Source of the DNA: DATCLA01 sp036564195
Lineage (GTDB): Bacteria; Bacillota; UBA4882; UBA8346
Length of the DNA stretch: 6,496 bases
Assembly: GCA_036564195.1 (NCBI GenBank)
Contig: DATCLA010000296.1
Coordinates: 1 to 6,496 of the forward strand
Reading direction: 5' to 3'
The notes under the pieces are model-generated. The model was given only the letters and a program-made list of their open reading frames with translations. It ran no database searches and was not told the origin of the DNA. The first letter of the stretch is position 1; every line of letters starts with the position of its first letter. Position numbers and translations under genes: made by a program. Positions 1 through 6,273 of this stretch are shown here, piece after piece.

Positions 1-32
1 AGGGGTTGTAACAGTTCATTTCTTAACCAAAA

Positions 33-809
33 TTACTCTCTCCTGGTTCTTTTATGCCGCTCCGAACGGGGAACCTCCGCCGGCCAGAGCTCCATCGGAC
101 GGCCTTCTCGGATTGCCGCAGCTAAGTTAGTAAAAATTCTCCGATCATAACGGGATAAATTGCGGATTAACTCCTTGACCTCAGCCCGTTTCGTCTTACC
201 ATCCAGCGGGCACGGGCTGGCCACCGGTTGAAACCCGGTTTGCGCCTGAGCTTTACGGATTTCGGCCTCGCGAAAATAAACCAGGGGACGGATTACTGTA
301 ATCCCCGACCGGTCCAGTTTGGTCCGGGGGAGGAAAGTCTTAATTTGACCGGAAAAAATTGTACTCATTAAAAAAGTTTCTACCGCATCATCCAGATGGT
401 GGGCCAAGGCTATAACATTGTAACCATGTTCTCCGGCAACCCGGTTCATGGTTCCCCGACGCAAAAATGAACAAGTGGCACAAGGTCCTTCCGGATTTGC
501 CGCGCTAAAGGCGTACTTGGCAATCTCGGTCTTAACGCTAAGAAACGGTACCCCCAGGAATTCACAATACCGCTGCAATGCCAGAACATCAATGTTTTCA
601 AAACCAAGATCGACTGTTAAAGCACCCAGTTCAAAAGGGATAATCCGGTGTTTTTCAAAAATTGATAGAGCATAAAGTAAATAAGCGCTGTCTTTGCCAC
701 CGGAAAACCCCACCAGCACCCGGTCACCCGGACTGATTAAGTCAAACTCCCGAATCGCCCGGAGTAGTTTTTGAGTTGCACTATGTGGTAATCTTAACCG
801 CGCTTCCAA
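33..809 (-). CDS. ttcA: TtcA-family PP-loop ATPase, probable tRNA 2-thiocytidine synthetase
   Basis: Cytoplasmic enzyme of the TtcA/TilS PP-loop superfamily. Characterised TtcA adenylates C32 of certain tRNAs and replaces its 2-oxygen with sulfur, using a [4Fe-4S] cluster. Visible here, numbered from the TTG start (258 aa): the ATP-pyrophosphatase P-loop SGGKDS at 36-41; CATC at 110-113 followed by LRRG, the TtcA cysteine pair; HHLDD at 137-141; and a third cysteine at 200 in SPCP. These are the three expected cluster ligands. The start is TTG at 809, because GGAGGG (816-821) lies 6 nt upstream. An ATG at 923 is in frame but would overlap ktrA by about 90 nt and adds residues unlike the family. 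The gene begins 22 nt after ktrA and is probably co-transcribed with it. Family assignment is strong. The exact tRNA substrate (s2C32 or a related thiolation) is inferred. Confidence 0.85.
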   Translation of the reverse strand: MEARLRLPHSATQKLLRAIREFDLISPGDRVLVGFSGGKDSAYLLYALSIFEKHRIIPFELGALTVDLGFENIDVLALQRYCEFLGVPFLSVKTEIAKYAFSAANPEGPCATCSFLRRGTMNRVAGEHGYNVIALAHHLDDAVETFLMSTIFSGQIKTFLPRTKLDRSGITVIRPLVYFREAEIRKAQAQTGFQPVASPCPLDGKTKRAEVKELIRNLSRYDRRIFTNLAAAIREGRPMELWPAEVPRSERHKRTRRE

Positions 810-815
810 AATAAA

Positions 816-821
816 CCCTCC
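816..821 (-). promoter_or_regulatory. Ribosome binding site that fixes the ttcA TTG start
   Basis: The minus strand reads GGAGGG here, 6 nt before a TTG codon at 809-807 that opens the conserved part of the TtcA-like protein. No comparable site precedes the upstream in-frame ATG at 923, which lies inside ktrA. This site therefore decides the start. Confidence 0.75.
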
Positions 822-831
822 AAAAATTAAA

Positions 832-1494
832 TTAGTTATTCCAGACCCTTTCCATTTTATCCAGTTTTGATTTCTCACCGGCCAATAACATGACATCGCC
901 GGGTTCAATGATATCATTAGCACCCGGAGTATAGATCACTGCCCCGGAAGTCCGGCGCAGTAAAATTACATTAACACTATAGCGTGACCGCAAATTTAAA
1001 GTCTTTAAACTTTTACCATACATCTCTTCACGAGCTACCATTTCACTGATCCGGAACTCCTTAGCCAGTTCGAGAAAGTCAACCAGGTTGGCGGAGACCA
1101 GATTATAGGCGATCCTTTGGCCCATATCCCGTTCTGGGTAAACCACCCGATCCGCCCCGATCTTCTCCAGAACCCGACCCTGCATTTTATTTAAGGCTTT
1201 GGCCACTACATAGGGCGCGCCCAATTCCTTCAGCAACAAGGTGGTCATGATGTTAGCCTGGATATTCTCACCAATTGCTACCACCACTACGTCAAAGTTT
1301 CTAATTCCGATACTTTTTAACACATTGACATTAGTCGTATCCGCCACCAAAGTATGGGTTACGTCGTCAGCCAAATATTTAAGCCGTTCCTCATTAATGT
1401 CAATGGCTAAAACTTCCTGCCCCAACTGGCTTAAGGTCTGGGCTACACTAGTCCCGAACCGACCCAGACCAATCACAGCAAACTGTTTTGACAT
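832..1494 (-). CDS. ktrA: KtrA-type RCK subunit of potassium uptake system
   Basis: Cytoplasmic gating subunit of a Ktr/Trk potassium transporter. RCK rings bind under the membrane subunit and open or close it according to bound nucleotide. The protein is 220 aa, close to Bacillus KtrA/KtrC. An N-terminal Rossmann RCK_N domain (about 3-125) has the dinucleotide motif GLGRFG at 9-14 and an acidic residue (D32) at the end of the second strand, where the ribose is held. An RCK_C domain follows (about 137-219). In some Bacillota KtrA proteins this domain binds cyclic di-AMP, which cannot be confirmed here. The start is ATG at 1494, preceded by a GAGGT site in the 14-nt gap after ktrB. The order ktrB-ktrA in one unit supports a cognate pair. 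It could equally be called trkA-like or ktrC. Confidence 0.93.
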   Translation of the reverse strand: MSKQFAVIGLGRFGTSVAQTLSQLGQEVLAIDINEERLKYLADDVTHTLVADTTNVNVLKSIGIRNFDVVVVAIGENIQANIMTTLLLKELGAPYVVAKALNKMQGRVLEKIGADRVVYPERDMGQRIAYNLVSANLVDFLELAKEFRISEMVAREEMYGKSLKTLNLRSRYSVNVILLRRTSGAVIYTPGANDIIEPGDVMLLAGEKSKLDKMERVWNN

Positions 1495-1508
1495 CTGTTT
1501 TTACCTCG

Positions 1509-2852
1509 CTATCCGATGATAATTCTTTCTTCAATATATTTGCCGGCGGTCTCTTGATTGATTTTCGCCAAAGCCACTGCCACAGTCAGAACCCCAACCC
1601 GCCCGATAAACATGGTCAACATTAAGAGCATCCGGGAAAGGTCCGTCAGATGGGGCGTAATCCCAATGGTTAATCCCACAGTCCCAAATCCCGACATCAC
1701 CTCAAAAAATAAGTGAAAAAACTCATACGGCTCAATCAATGACAGTACTAAAGTTACCGAACTCACCCAACCCAGCGCAATCGTAATCAGCGTTAAAGAC
1801 TTATAGACCAGATCTTGCGGGATCCGCCGTTCAAACATTTCCACATCCTCTTTACCTTTAATCGTGGTGATCACAGTCGCCAGTAACACCACGAAGGTGG
1901 TGGTCTTCACTCCGGCTCCGGTGGAACTGGGTGAAGCGCCAATAAACATCAGTATCATCATTAAAAACCAGGTTGCCGGCTTTAGTTGGTCTATAGGCAA
2001 GGAATTGTAACCGGCGCTCCGGGTGGTAATCGATTGAAAGATTGCACTCAAAATTTTCCCGGAAAAGTTCAGTCCACCAATGGTCTTGGGATTATTGATT
2101 TCAATGCTTAAAATCAAGAGCGCCCCGACGATTATTAAAAACACCGAAACTTTAGTAACCACTTTGGTATGCAATGATAACTTTCTGGTTTGCGTATATT
2201 TAAGCAGTTCCTTAAGGACGGGAAAGCCCAACCCGCCACAGACGATTAGCCCGCCGATTACCGACGAGACCAGCCAGTCGGAAGCATAATGAGTGAGGCT
2301 GATATATGGTCCATAAACTTGTCCAAACAGATCAAAACCGGCATTACAAAATGCAGAGACCGCATGAAAAAAGCCAAAGGCTACCGCCTGTCCTAAAGGA
2401 AACTGGCGCATAAACCCCAGTGTCAACAGGACTCCTCCCACGCCTTCGAAGATCAGCGTCACTAAGACTACATTACGGATTAGAAGCACTACCCCGGCAA
2501 GGTCCGGCCGGTTAAAAGATTCCCGAATCAAGATCCGTTCCTTAAGCCCAATTTTTTTCCCTAAAATCATTGCAAATAAAGTCGAGAAAGTCATAATGCC
2601 CAACCCACCCACCTGGATTAGGGTAATAATCACCCCATGGCCAAACCGGGTAAAATGGGTACCGGTATCCACCACAATTAGACCGGTAACACATACTGCT
2701 GAGGTTGCTGTAAACAAAGCATCCAAAAACCGCAATGGTTGCCCGTCTTTTGAAGCAACCGGCAACATCAATAAGGCTGTCCCCATCAGGATGGTTCCGG
2801 CAAAACCCAGGACCAAAATCCGCGCTGGAGTCAATTTGATACCTAATTGCAA
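1509..2852 (-). CDS. ktrB: KtrB-type potassium channel subunit
   Basis: Integral membrane potassium-translocating subunit of the SKT (Trk/Ktr/HKT) superfamily, which works as a dimer on a KtrA ring. The 447-aa protein has four M1-P-M2 repeats. The four selectivity-filter loops are visible, each with its conserved glycine: CVTGL near 54-58, NAGFD near 170-174, RSAGYN near 278-283 and GTVGLT near 390-395. The SPSSTGAGVKT stretch (about 307-317) matches the gating loop in the third repeat, and the last helix carries FIGRVGVLTV with the family's conserved arginine. The length fits Bacillus KtrB/KtrD. I place the start at TTG 2852. The GTG at 2861 overlaps the Shine-Dalgarno sequence GAGGTGATC and cannot easily be the start. 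Its own sigma-A promoter lies about 45 nt upstream. Confidence 0.93.
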   Translation of the reverse strand: MQLGIKLTPARILVLGFAGTILMGTALLMLPVASKDGQPLRFLDALFTATSAVCVTGLIVVDTGTHFTRFGHGVIITLIQVGGLGIMTFSTLFAMILGKKIGLKERILIRESFNRPDLAGVVLLIRNVVLVTLIFEGVGGVLLTLGFMRQFPLGQAVAFGFFHAVSAFCNAGFDLFGQVYGPYISLTHYASDWLVSSVIGGLIVCGGLGFPVLKELLKYTQTRKLSLHTKVVTKVSVFLIIVGALLILSIEINNPKTIGGLNFSGKILSAIFQSITTRSAGYNSLPIDQLKPATWFLMMILMFIGASPSSTGAGVKTTTFVVLLATVITTIKGKEDVEMFERRIPQDLVYKSLTLITIALGWVSSVTLVLSLIEPYEFFHLFFEVMSGFGTVGLTIGITPHLTDLSRMLLMLTMFIGRVGVLTVAVALAKINQETAGKYIEERIIIG

Positions 2853-2855
2853 GAT

Positions 2856-2865
2856 GATCACCTCT
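2856..2865 (-). promoter_or_regulatory. Extended ribosome binding site fixing ktrB TTG start
   Basis: The minus strand reads AGAGGTGATC, a nearly full complement of the 16S rRNA 3' end. The GAGG core is 8 nt from the TTG at 2852. A GTG three codons earlier (2861-2859) is embedded in this site, so calling the gene from GTG would be an over-extension. Confidence 0.75.
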
Positions 2866-2866
2866 T

Positions 2867-2886
2867 ACCGATTAAAGGCGATCGGT
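2867..2886 (-). other. Small hairpin at the 5' end of the ktrBA leader
   Basis: The arms 2867-2872 and 2881-2886 are perfectly complementary (ACCGAT/ATCGGT on the minus strand) around an 8-nt loop. The hairpin would lie almost at the 5' end of the transcript predicted from the sigma-A promoter and just before the ktrB ribosome binding site. It might stabilise the mRNA or tune initiation. Six base pairs is short and could be chance. Confidence 0.35.
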
Positions 2887-2896
2887 CATTGAAGCT

Positions 2897-2926
2897 ATTA
2901 TATTCCTGCCATTCGGACCGTGTCAA
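2897..2926 (-). promoter_or_regulatory. Sigma-A promoter of the ktrB-ktrA-ttcA unit
   Basis: On the minus strand a perfect -35 TTGACA (2926-2921) and a perfect -10 TATAAT (2902-2897) are separated by 18 nt. Transcription should begin near 2890, giving a leader of about 38 nt before the ktrB TTG. Such a short leader leaves no room for a cyclic di-AMP riboswitch, which controls ktr genes in some Bacillota. The match suggests strong vegetative expression unless a regulator intervenes. Confidence 0.88.
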
Positions 2927-3012
2927 ACCTTGTTTAAATGAGTTTTATAATTCCCAAATTACTCTTTAAGCACAATTTAATTTTTATAAACTAGTCCTGG
3001 TCAGATACCATA

Positions 3013-3048
3013 GATTCATTCTTTTAATACCGTTTATAGTTATGAATC
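3013..3048. repeat. Imperfectly explained 7-bp inverted repeat in the mbl-ktrB gap
   Basis: The arms GATTCAT (3013-3019) and ATGAATC (3042-3048) are exact complements separated by 22 nt of AT-rich sequence. They lie about 90 nt upstream of the ktrB -35 element. The repeat could be an operator for a dimeric regulator or chance in AT-rich DNA. The rest of the 293-nt gap between mbl and ktrB holds only the sigma-A promoter, the leader and the mbl terminator; I saw no gene or RNA motif in it. Confidence 0.25.
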
Positions 3049-3100
3049 CGTCTAATTTCCAAAACCGGGTCTTCTTTAGGTAATTAAAATTATTTCCAAA

Positions 3101-3130
3101 AATAATAATTCCGGCTATCTTCCGGAATTA
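3101..3130 (-). terminator. Probable intrinsic terminator after mbl
   Basis: A perfect 9-bp stem (3106-3114 with 3122-3130) closes a 7-nt loop. On the minus strand it is followed by TTATTTTT. It begins 24 nt beyond the mbl stop codon and would end the sporulation and cell shape transcript before the separately promoted ktr genes. The U-tract is interrupted and the distal stem is AT-rich, so efficiency may be moderate. Confidence 0.65.
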
Positions 3131-3154
3131 ACAGCTTGCTTCTTTTAACTGATT

Positions 3155-4189
3155 CTAAATCGAGCGGCTTCCTACGATTAAACTTTGGCGCAGCGAGATC
3201 AAACTCTCATTCTCTAAGATTGCACCGGTTCCCAAGGCCACACAAGACAGGGGGTCCTGCGCCAGGTGGACAGGAATTCCCGTTTCTTCACTTAACAACC
3301 TGGTAAGTCCTTGGAGCAGTGAACCTCCGCCAGTTAGGACAATGCCCCGGTCAACGATGTCCGAAGCTAATTCCGGTGGAGTCCGTTCCAATACCACTTT
3401 AATCCCATCTACCACTGCGGCAATGGGTTCCGCTAAAGCCTGAAAGGTGTCGGTAGAGTTAAACTTAATTGTCCGAGGTAGTCCGGTTACCAGATCCCGG
3501 CCCCGGATTTCCATCCATTTACCCTCTCCTTCCGGATAAGCAGAGCCGATTTTAATCTTAATCTCTTCGGCAGTGCGCTCCCCAATCATCATATTGTACA
3601 TCTTCTTGATGTAACGGATTATCGCCTCATCAAACTTGTCCCCGCCAACCCGCAGCGATTCGCTGACAACGATTCCCCCCAGGGAAATAATGGCGATATC
3701 GGTAGTACCGCCCCCAATATCGACAATCATATTACCACTGGCTTCAGTAATATTTAAACCGGCGCCAATTGCTGCCGCCATCGGTTCTTCTACCAAATAA
3801 GTATTTTTAGCCCCGGCTTCCATCGCCGCCTCTAAAACCGCACGTTTTTCCACACTGGTCACTCCGGCCGGAACACAGATCACCACCCGGGGTTTAAACA
3901 ACCGCGACGTTGGGCAGACTTTCTCGATAAAATGTTTTAACATAATTTCGGTAACATCATAGTCGGCAATCACTCCCTCCTTCAACGGCCGAACCGCCAA
4001 AATCGTCCCCGGAGTCCTACCAAGCATGCGGCGGGCCTCTTCACCTACTGCCAAAATTTTTTTGGTATCTCGCTCCAACGCGACAACCGAGGGCTCCCGG
4101 ATGACAATGCCGTGCATTTTAACATAGACTAGGATATTAGCGGTACCCAAGTCGATACCGATATCAGTTACCCATTTATCAAAAAGCAA
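3155..4189 (-). CDS. mbl: MreB/Mbl-family bacterial actin
   Basis: Actin-like ATPase that forms membrane-attached filaments and guides lateral peptidoglycan synthesis for rod shape. From the TTG at 4189 the protein is 344 aa, the usual MreB/Mbl size. Actin-fold motifs are intact: phosphate-1 DIGIDLGTAN at 9-18, LVEEPMAAAIGAG with the catalytic glutamate near 135, phosphate-2 VDIGGGTTD at 156-164, and the adenosine motif LTGGGSLLQG near 285-294. GGAGGG (4197-4202) stands 7 nt from this TTG. Another in-frame TTG at 4213 lacks a good ribosome site and would add eight residues before the conserved core. The gene starts 39 nt after spoIIID with no terminator between them, and spoIIID-mbl adjacency matches Bacillus subtilis. 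The family is certain. The paralogue name mbl rests on position, because MreB, Mbl and MreBH are hard to tell apart by eye. Confidence 0.92.
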   Translation of the reverse strand: MLFDKWVTDIGIDLGTANILVYVKMHGIVIREPSVVALERDTKKILAVGEEARRMLGRTPGTILAVRPLKEGVIADYDVTEIMLKHFIEKVCPTSRLFKPRVVICVPAGVTSVEKRAVLEAAMEAGAKNTYLVEEPMAAAIGAGLNITEASGNMIVDIGGGTTDIAIISLGGIVVSESLRVGGDKFDEAIIRYIKKMYNMMIGERTAEEIKIKIGSAYPEGEGKWMEIRGRDLVTGLPRTIKFNSTDTFQALAEPIAAVVDGIKVVLERTPPELASDIVDRGIVLTGGGSLLQGLTRLLSEETGIPVHLAQDPLSCVALGTGAILENESLISLRQSLIVGSRSI

Positions 4190-4196
4190 AGCCTCG

Positions 4197-4202
4197 CCCT
4201 CC
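4197..4202 (-). promoter_or_regulatory. Ribosome binding site fixing the mbl TTG start
   Basis: The minus strand reads GGAGGG within a longer purine run, 7 nt before the TTG at 4189. The protein from that codon begins a few residues ahead of the conserved DIGIDLGTAN strand, as in other MreB proteins. The only nearby ATG (4178-4176 on the minus strand) is out of frame. Confidence 0.75.
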
Positions 4203-4228
4203 CCCGTTTGCAAATGAAAATCCCCGGT

Positions 4229-4480
4229 CTATCGCTGATTACGGTACTTCTTTTTGGTGGCCTCGCCTCCCCGAATATGGCGTTCCGCTTTATTAATCTC
4301 TAAAATATGCTTGACTTCGACGGCTAGTTCCACGTTAATGTCAGGCAGGCGTTCCGTTACGTCTTTATGAACCGTGCTCTTACTGACGCCAAAATGCCGG
4401 GCTGCCTGTCTGACTGTTGCTTTACGCTCCGCAATAAAGCAACTCAGATCCATCACTCTTTTTTGGATATAATCCTTCAA
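4229..4480 (-). CDS. spoIIID: SpoIIID mother-cell sporulation transcription regulator
   Basis: Small sequence-specific DNA-binding protein that activates or represses many sigma-E genes in the mother cell and helps the switch to sigma-K. The 83-aa protein aligns over its full length with Bacillus SpoIIID. The helix-turn-helix lies at about 22-42, with the diagnostic string FGVSKSTVHKDVTERLP at 30-46. The second DNA-contact region HIRGGEATKKKYRNQR forms the basic C-terminus (68-83), slightly shorter than the Bacillus tail. The start codon is TTG at 4480. GGGAGGG (4490-4496) lies 9 nt upstream, and the first residues (KDYI) match the family N-terminus. It follows the spoIIQ-type gene by 71 nt, which hold a candidate sigma-E promoter, and probably reads through into mbl. 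Confidence 0.96.
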   Translation of the reverse strand: MKDYIQKRVMDLSCFIAERKATVRQAARHFGVSKSTVHKDVTERLPDINVELAVEVKHILEINKAERHIRGGEATKKKYRNQR

Positions 4481-4510
4481 ATTCCCACACCCTCCCGAGT
4501 GTTTTACTAC

Positions 4511-4540
4511 ATGTATATGGGAGGATTTTGGGTATTATGT
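4511..4540 (-). promoter_or_regulatory. Candidate sigma-E promoter of spoIIID
   Basis: On the minus strand, ACATAAT (4540-4534) resembles the sigma-E -35 element (TCATATT, 5 of 7). After a 14-nt spacer, CATATACAT (4519-4511) resembles the -10 element (CATACAAT type). The predicted start near 4504 gives a leader of about 24 nt. Sigma-E control of spoIIID is established in Bacillus subtilis, and the placement fits. The consensus was recalled, not computed. Confidence 0.5.
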
Positions 4541-4551
4541 TGCACAAACCC

Positions 4552-5271
4552 CTACTTCAGGCCAGAAATAATTTTTTGGGGGTCAACCGGCTCACCATCT
4601 TGATAGATCCCGAAATGAAACCCGGGCTGCCGAAGAGTTACACACCGGGAAATCCCACTGATTCCAATCACCTGGCCTTTACGGACTGCGATGCCCTTTG
4701 CAACTGAGGCTTGGCCAAGTTGGGCATAAACACTCTTCCAGCCGCTGCCGTGGTCAATTGTGATGGTATAACCATCTTTAGTTGGCTCACACCCTATTAC
4801 TTTACCGTCGGCCGCTGCCATCACCTCACTTCCCATCGGTAATTTAATCTCGACCCCGGGATGCAGCCGCCAGACTTTACCTGTCAACACCCATTGAAAA
4901 CCCTGAATGACTTGACCGGAAGCGGGTTTGCCGAACCGTTCCGGTGTAAACGGTACCGCCGCGGCAGACCGATCCTTCAATTTTTGTAAATCTTTCTTTA
5001 AGATTGCTACCTCACGCTGCAAAGCCATAATAGGATCGGGCTTAACTACCGCCCGGTCCGGTAAAACTAAAGTGCGGCGCAGCTTTTGCCAACCATGAGG
5101 CGGGCCAAATAAAAAAAAACCTAAGCCAAACGCCACAAAATACAGCAACCAATAGCGGGGCTTGCCATACTCACCGACTTGCCTACCCAGGTAGCTGAGA
5201 GCGTGCTTCAACGGTTGTAACCTCGCAGCAATCCGATCCCACCAGCGGAATAATTTTGACCGGTTTCCCAT
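4552..5271 (-). CDS. spoIIQ: SpoIIQ-type membrane-anchored degenerate LytM/M23 protein
   Basis: Probable SpoIIQ, the forespore membrane protein that faces the intermembrane space, pairs with SpoIIIAH and supports engulfment and the feeding channel. The 239-aa protein has a basic cytoplasmic N-terminus (1-39), one membrane helix (about 40-55), a short heptad-like stretch (about 80-100) and a C-terminal LytM/M23 domain (about 118-235). The domain's catalytic residues are eroded. The first motif is HPGVE (137-141), with Glu for the metal-binding Asp. The YAHL histidine is Gln 184. The HxH motif reads GFH (217-219), so only its second histidine remains. I chose ATG 5271, because the GTG at 5280 sits inside the GAGGTGAT ribosome site. 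The neighbours spoIID (57 nt upstream) and spoIIID support the name. The alternative is a generic M23 protein of the NlpD/EnvC type. Confidence 0.85.
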   Translation of the reverse strand: MGNRSKLFRWWDRIAARLQPLKHALSYLGRQVGEYGKPRYWLLYFVAFGLGFFLFGPPHGWQKLRRTLVLPDRAVVKPDPIMALQREVAILKKDLQKLKDRSAAAVPFTPERFGKPASGQVIQGFQWVLTGKVWRLHPGVEIKLPMGSEVMAAADGKVIGCEPTKDGYTITIDHGSGWKSVYAQLGQASVAKGIAVRKGQVIGISGISRCVTLRQPGFHFGIYQDGEPVDPQKIISGLK

Positions 5272-5277
5272 TACAAT

Positions 5278-5283
5278 CACCTC
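5278..5283 (-). promoter_or_regulatory. Ribosome binding site fixing the spoIIQ ATG start
   Basis: The minus strand reads GAGGTG, continuing as GAGGTGAT, with the GAGG core 8 nt from the ATG at 5271. The in-frame GTG at 5280 forms part of the site itself and so is unlikely to initiate translation. Confidence 0.75.
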
Positions 5284-5328
5284 ATGGGTATTATGGCTAT
5301 TTTCCGGTTTTTTTATCCGCTTCTGGAA

Positions 5329-6273
5329 TTAGTATTTTAACCTGGCAAACCTTACCCCCCGGTAGTAATGCCTTAAAATGGACCGGTAATCATAACCTCT
5401 TTTAGCCATGCCGTCCGCACCGTATTGACACATACCCACTCCATGTCCATAACCGATAACCCGGAACCCAATCCCCCGTCGGGAAATCTCCCAGCTAAAA
5501 CAGTTGGAATTCAACTTAAGTTTAGTGCGGAGTTGCGTCCCGGACATTTGATGTTTTCCCAACGAAACTATGCCCACCCGGCCGCTGGCGGTACGATTGA
5601 GCAGTTTAATACTTTTTACTGCTTTCTCGGGTAAGTTTAAAGCTTTTGCCAATTGGTTCCAGGTAAAAAAAATCTGACTTTGGTAACGGGGTGAATGGCG
5701 GTCAAAGCCGCAACCGGTACGTACCAGGTACGGCAGACGGTAACGCCATACTTCGTCGGCGTTTACTGTCCCGGTGCCACAGGTTGAATGATAAACCGCA
5801 TCAATCGGGCGCCGGTTGTAGACGAGAATTATTCCGGCTGTTTCCCGGACTGCCCGGTGGATTTTCCGGTGATATTTATGGAAATCCCAACCCTTCCATT
5901 TTTGGCGTAAGTGGGTTTGACTGGCCCAGGCTTGACATTCATTAGGGTCGTCACTGAAGTCGGCCTCAGGATGATAAGCAGAGCCTCTGCCACCAAACCG
6001 TTTCAGACGGCGGACTGCTAAAGTTCGGGCGGCAACCGCCTGGGCTTTTAAGGCTTCCAGATGAAATTCGGCCGGCATTTCTGCTGCCAATACCCCCACC
6101 AGATATTCTTCCAAATCTAGTTGATAGTTTTTTGCTTCGGCCGTGGCGTGGACCAATAGAGTCAGAGAACCGTGGGAATGCGATTTTACCTTTTCACGCT
6201 GGGTTAAAGCTAACGGCGTCAATACCATTAATGTAAATAATAATAGAACAATCAAAGGATGGTTGAGGCGCAT
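5329..6273 (-). CDS. spoIID: SpoIID stage II sporulation lytic transglycosylase
   Basis: Membrane-anchored mother-cell enzyme that cleaves the glycan strands of septal peptidoglycan during engulfment, after SpoIIP removes the stem peptides in the SpoIID-SpoIIM-SpoIIP complex. The 314-aa protein has an N-terminal membrane anchor (about 7-23) followed by an extracytoplasmic SpoIID domain. Diagnostic pieces: LEEYLVGVLAAEMP at 54-67, with the catalytic glutamate at 65; LKAQAVAARTLA at 75-86; YHSTCG at 161-166, whose His and Cys belong to the zinc site described in clostridial SpoIID; and GHGVGMCQYGA at 276-286. C113 and C188 are further cysteines in the domain. The start is ATG 6273, with a GGAG site 9 nt upstream. 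Length and motifs are normal, so it should be active. In Bacillus subtilis it is sigma-E dependent; only a weak sigma-E-like sequence is visible here. Confidence 0.95.
   Translation of the reverse strand: MRLNHPLIVLLLFTLMVLTPLALTQREKVKSHSHGSLTLLVHATAEAKNYQLDLEEYLVGVLAAEMPAEFHLEALKAQAVAARTLAVRRLKRFGGRGSAYHPEADFSDDPNECQAWASQTHLRQKWKGWDFHKYHRKIHRAVRETAGIILVYNRRPIDAVYHSTCGTGTVNADEVWRYRLPYLVRTGCGFDRHSPRYQSQIFFTWNQLAKALNLPEKAVKSIKLLNRTASGRVGIVSLGKHQMSGTQLRTKLKLNSNCFSWEISRRGIGFRVIGYGHGVGMCQYGADGMAKRGYDYRSILRHYYRGVRFARLKY

Noticed and set aside
448..675. 75-codon plus-strand open frame inside ttcA
   Set aside because: It is antisense to a clearly conserved PP-loop gene, has no ribosome site and no recognisable domain. 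The other plus-strand frames antisense to ktrA, ktrB, spoIIQ and spoIID were rejected for the same reason.
810..923. Upstream extension of the ttcA-like gene to an ATG at 923
   Set aside because: It overlaps the 3' end of ktrA by about 90 nt, lacks a ribosome site, and adds residues unrelated to TtcA. The TTG at 809 has GGAGGG at good spacing.
2890..3154. Cyclic di-AMP (ydaO-yuaA) riboswitch upstream of ktrB
   Set aside because: I looked because ktr genes often carry it. The region is AT-rich without the conserved G-rich core, and the consensus promoter lies too close to ktrB to include it.
4367..4603. 78-codon plus-strand open frame over spoIIID and the following gap
   Set aside because: It is antisense to the conserved spoIIID helix-turn-helix, then crosses an intergenic promoter region and the end of spoIIQ. 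Nothing in it looks like a protein family.
5310..5337. Sigma-F-like promoter before spoIIQ: AAATA (5337-5333), 14-nt spacer, GGATAAAAA (5318-5310) on the minus strand
   Set aside because: Sigma-F control of spoIIQ is expected from Bacillus subtilis and the -10 is reasonable, but the -35 matches GYATA at only three of five positions and the DNA is A-rich.
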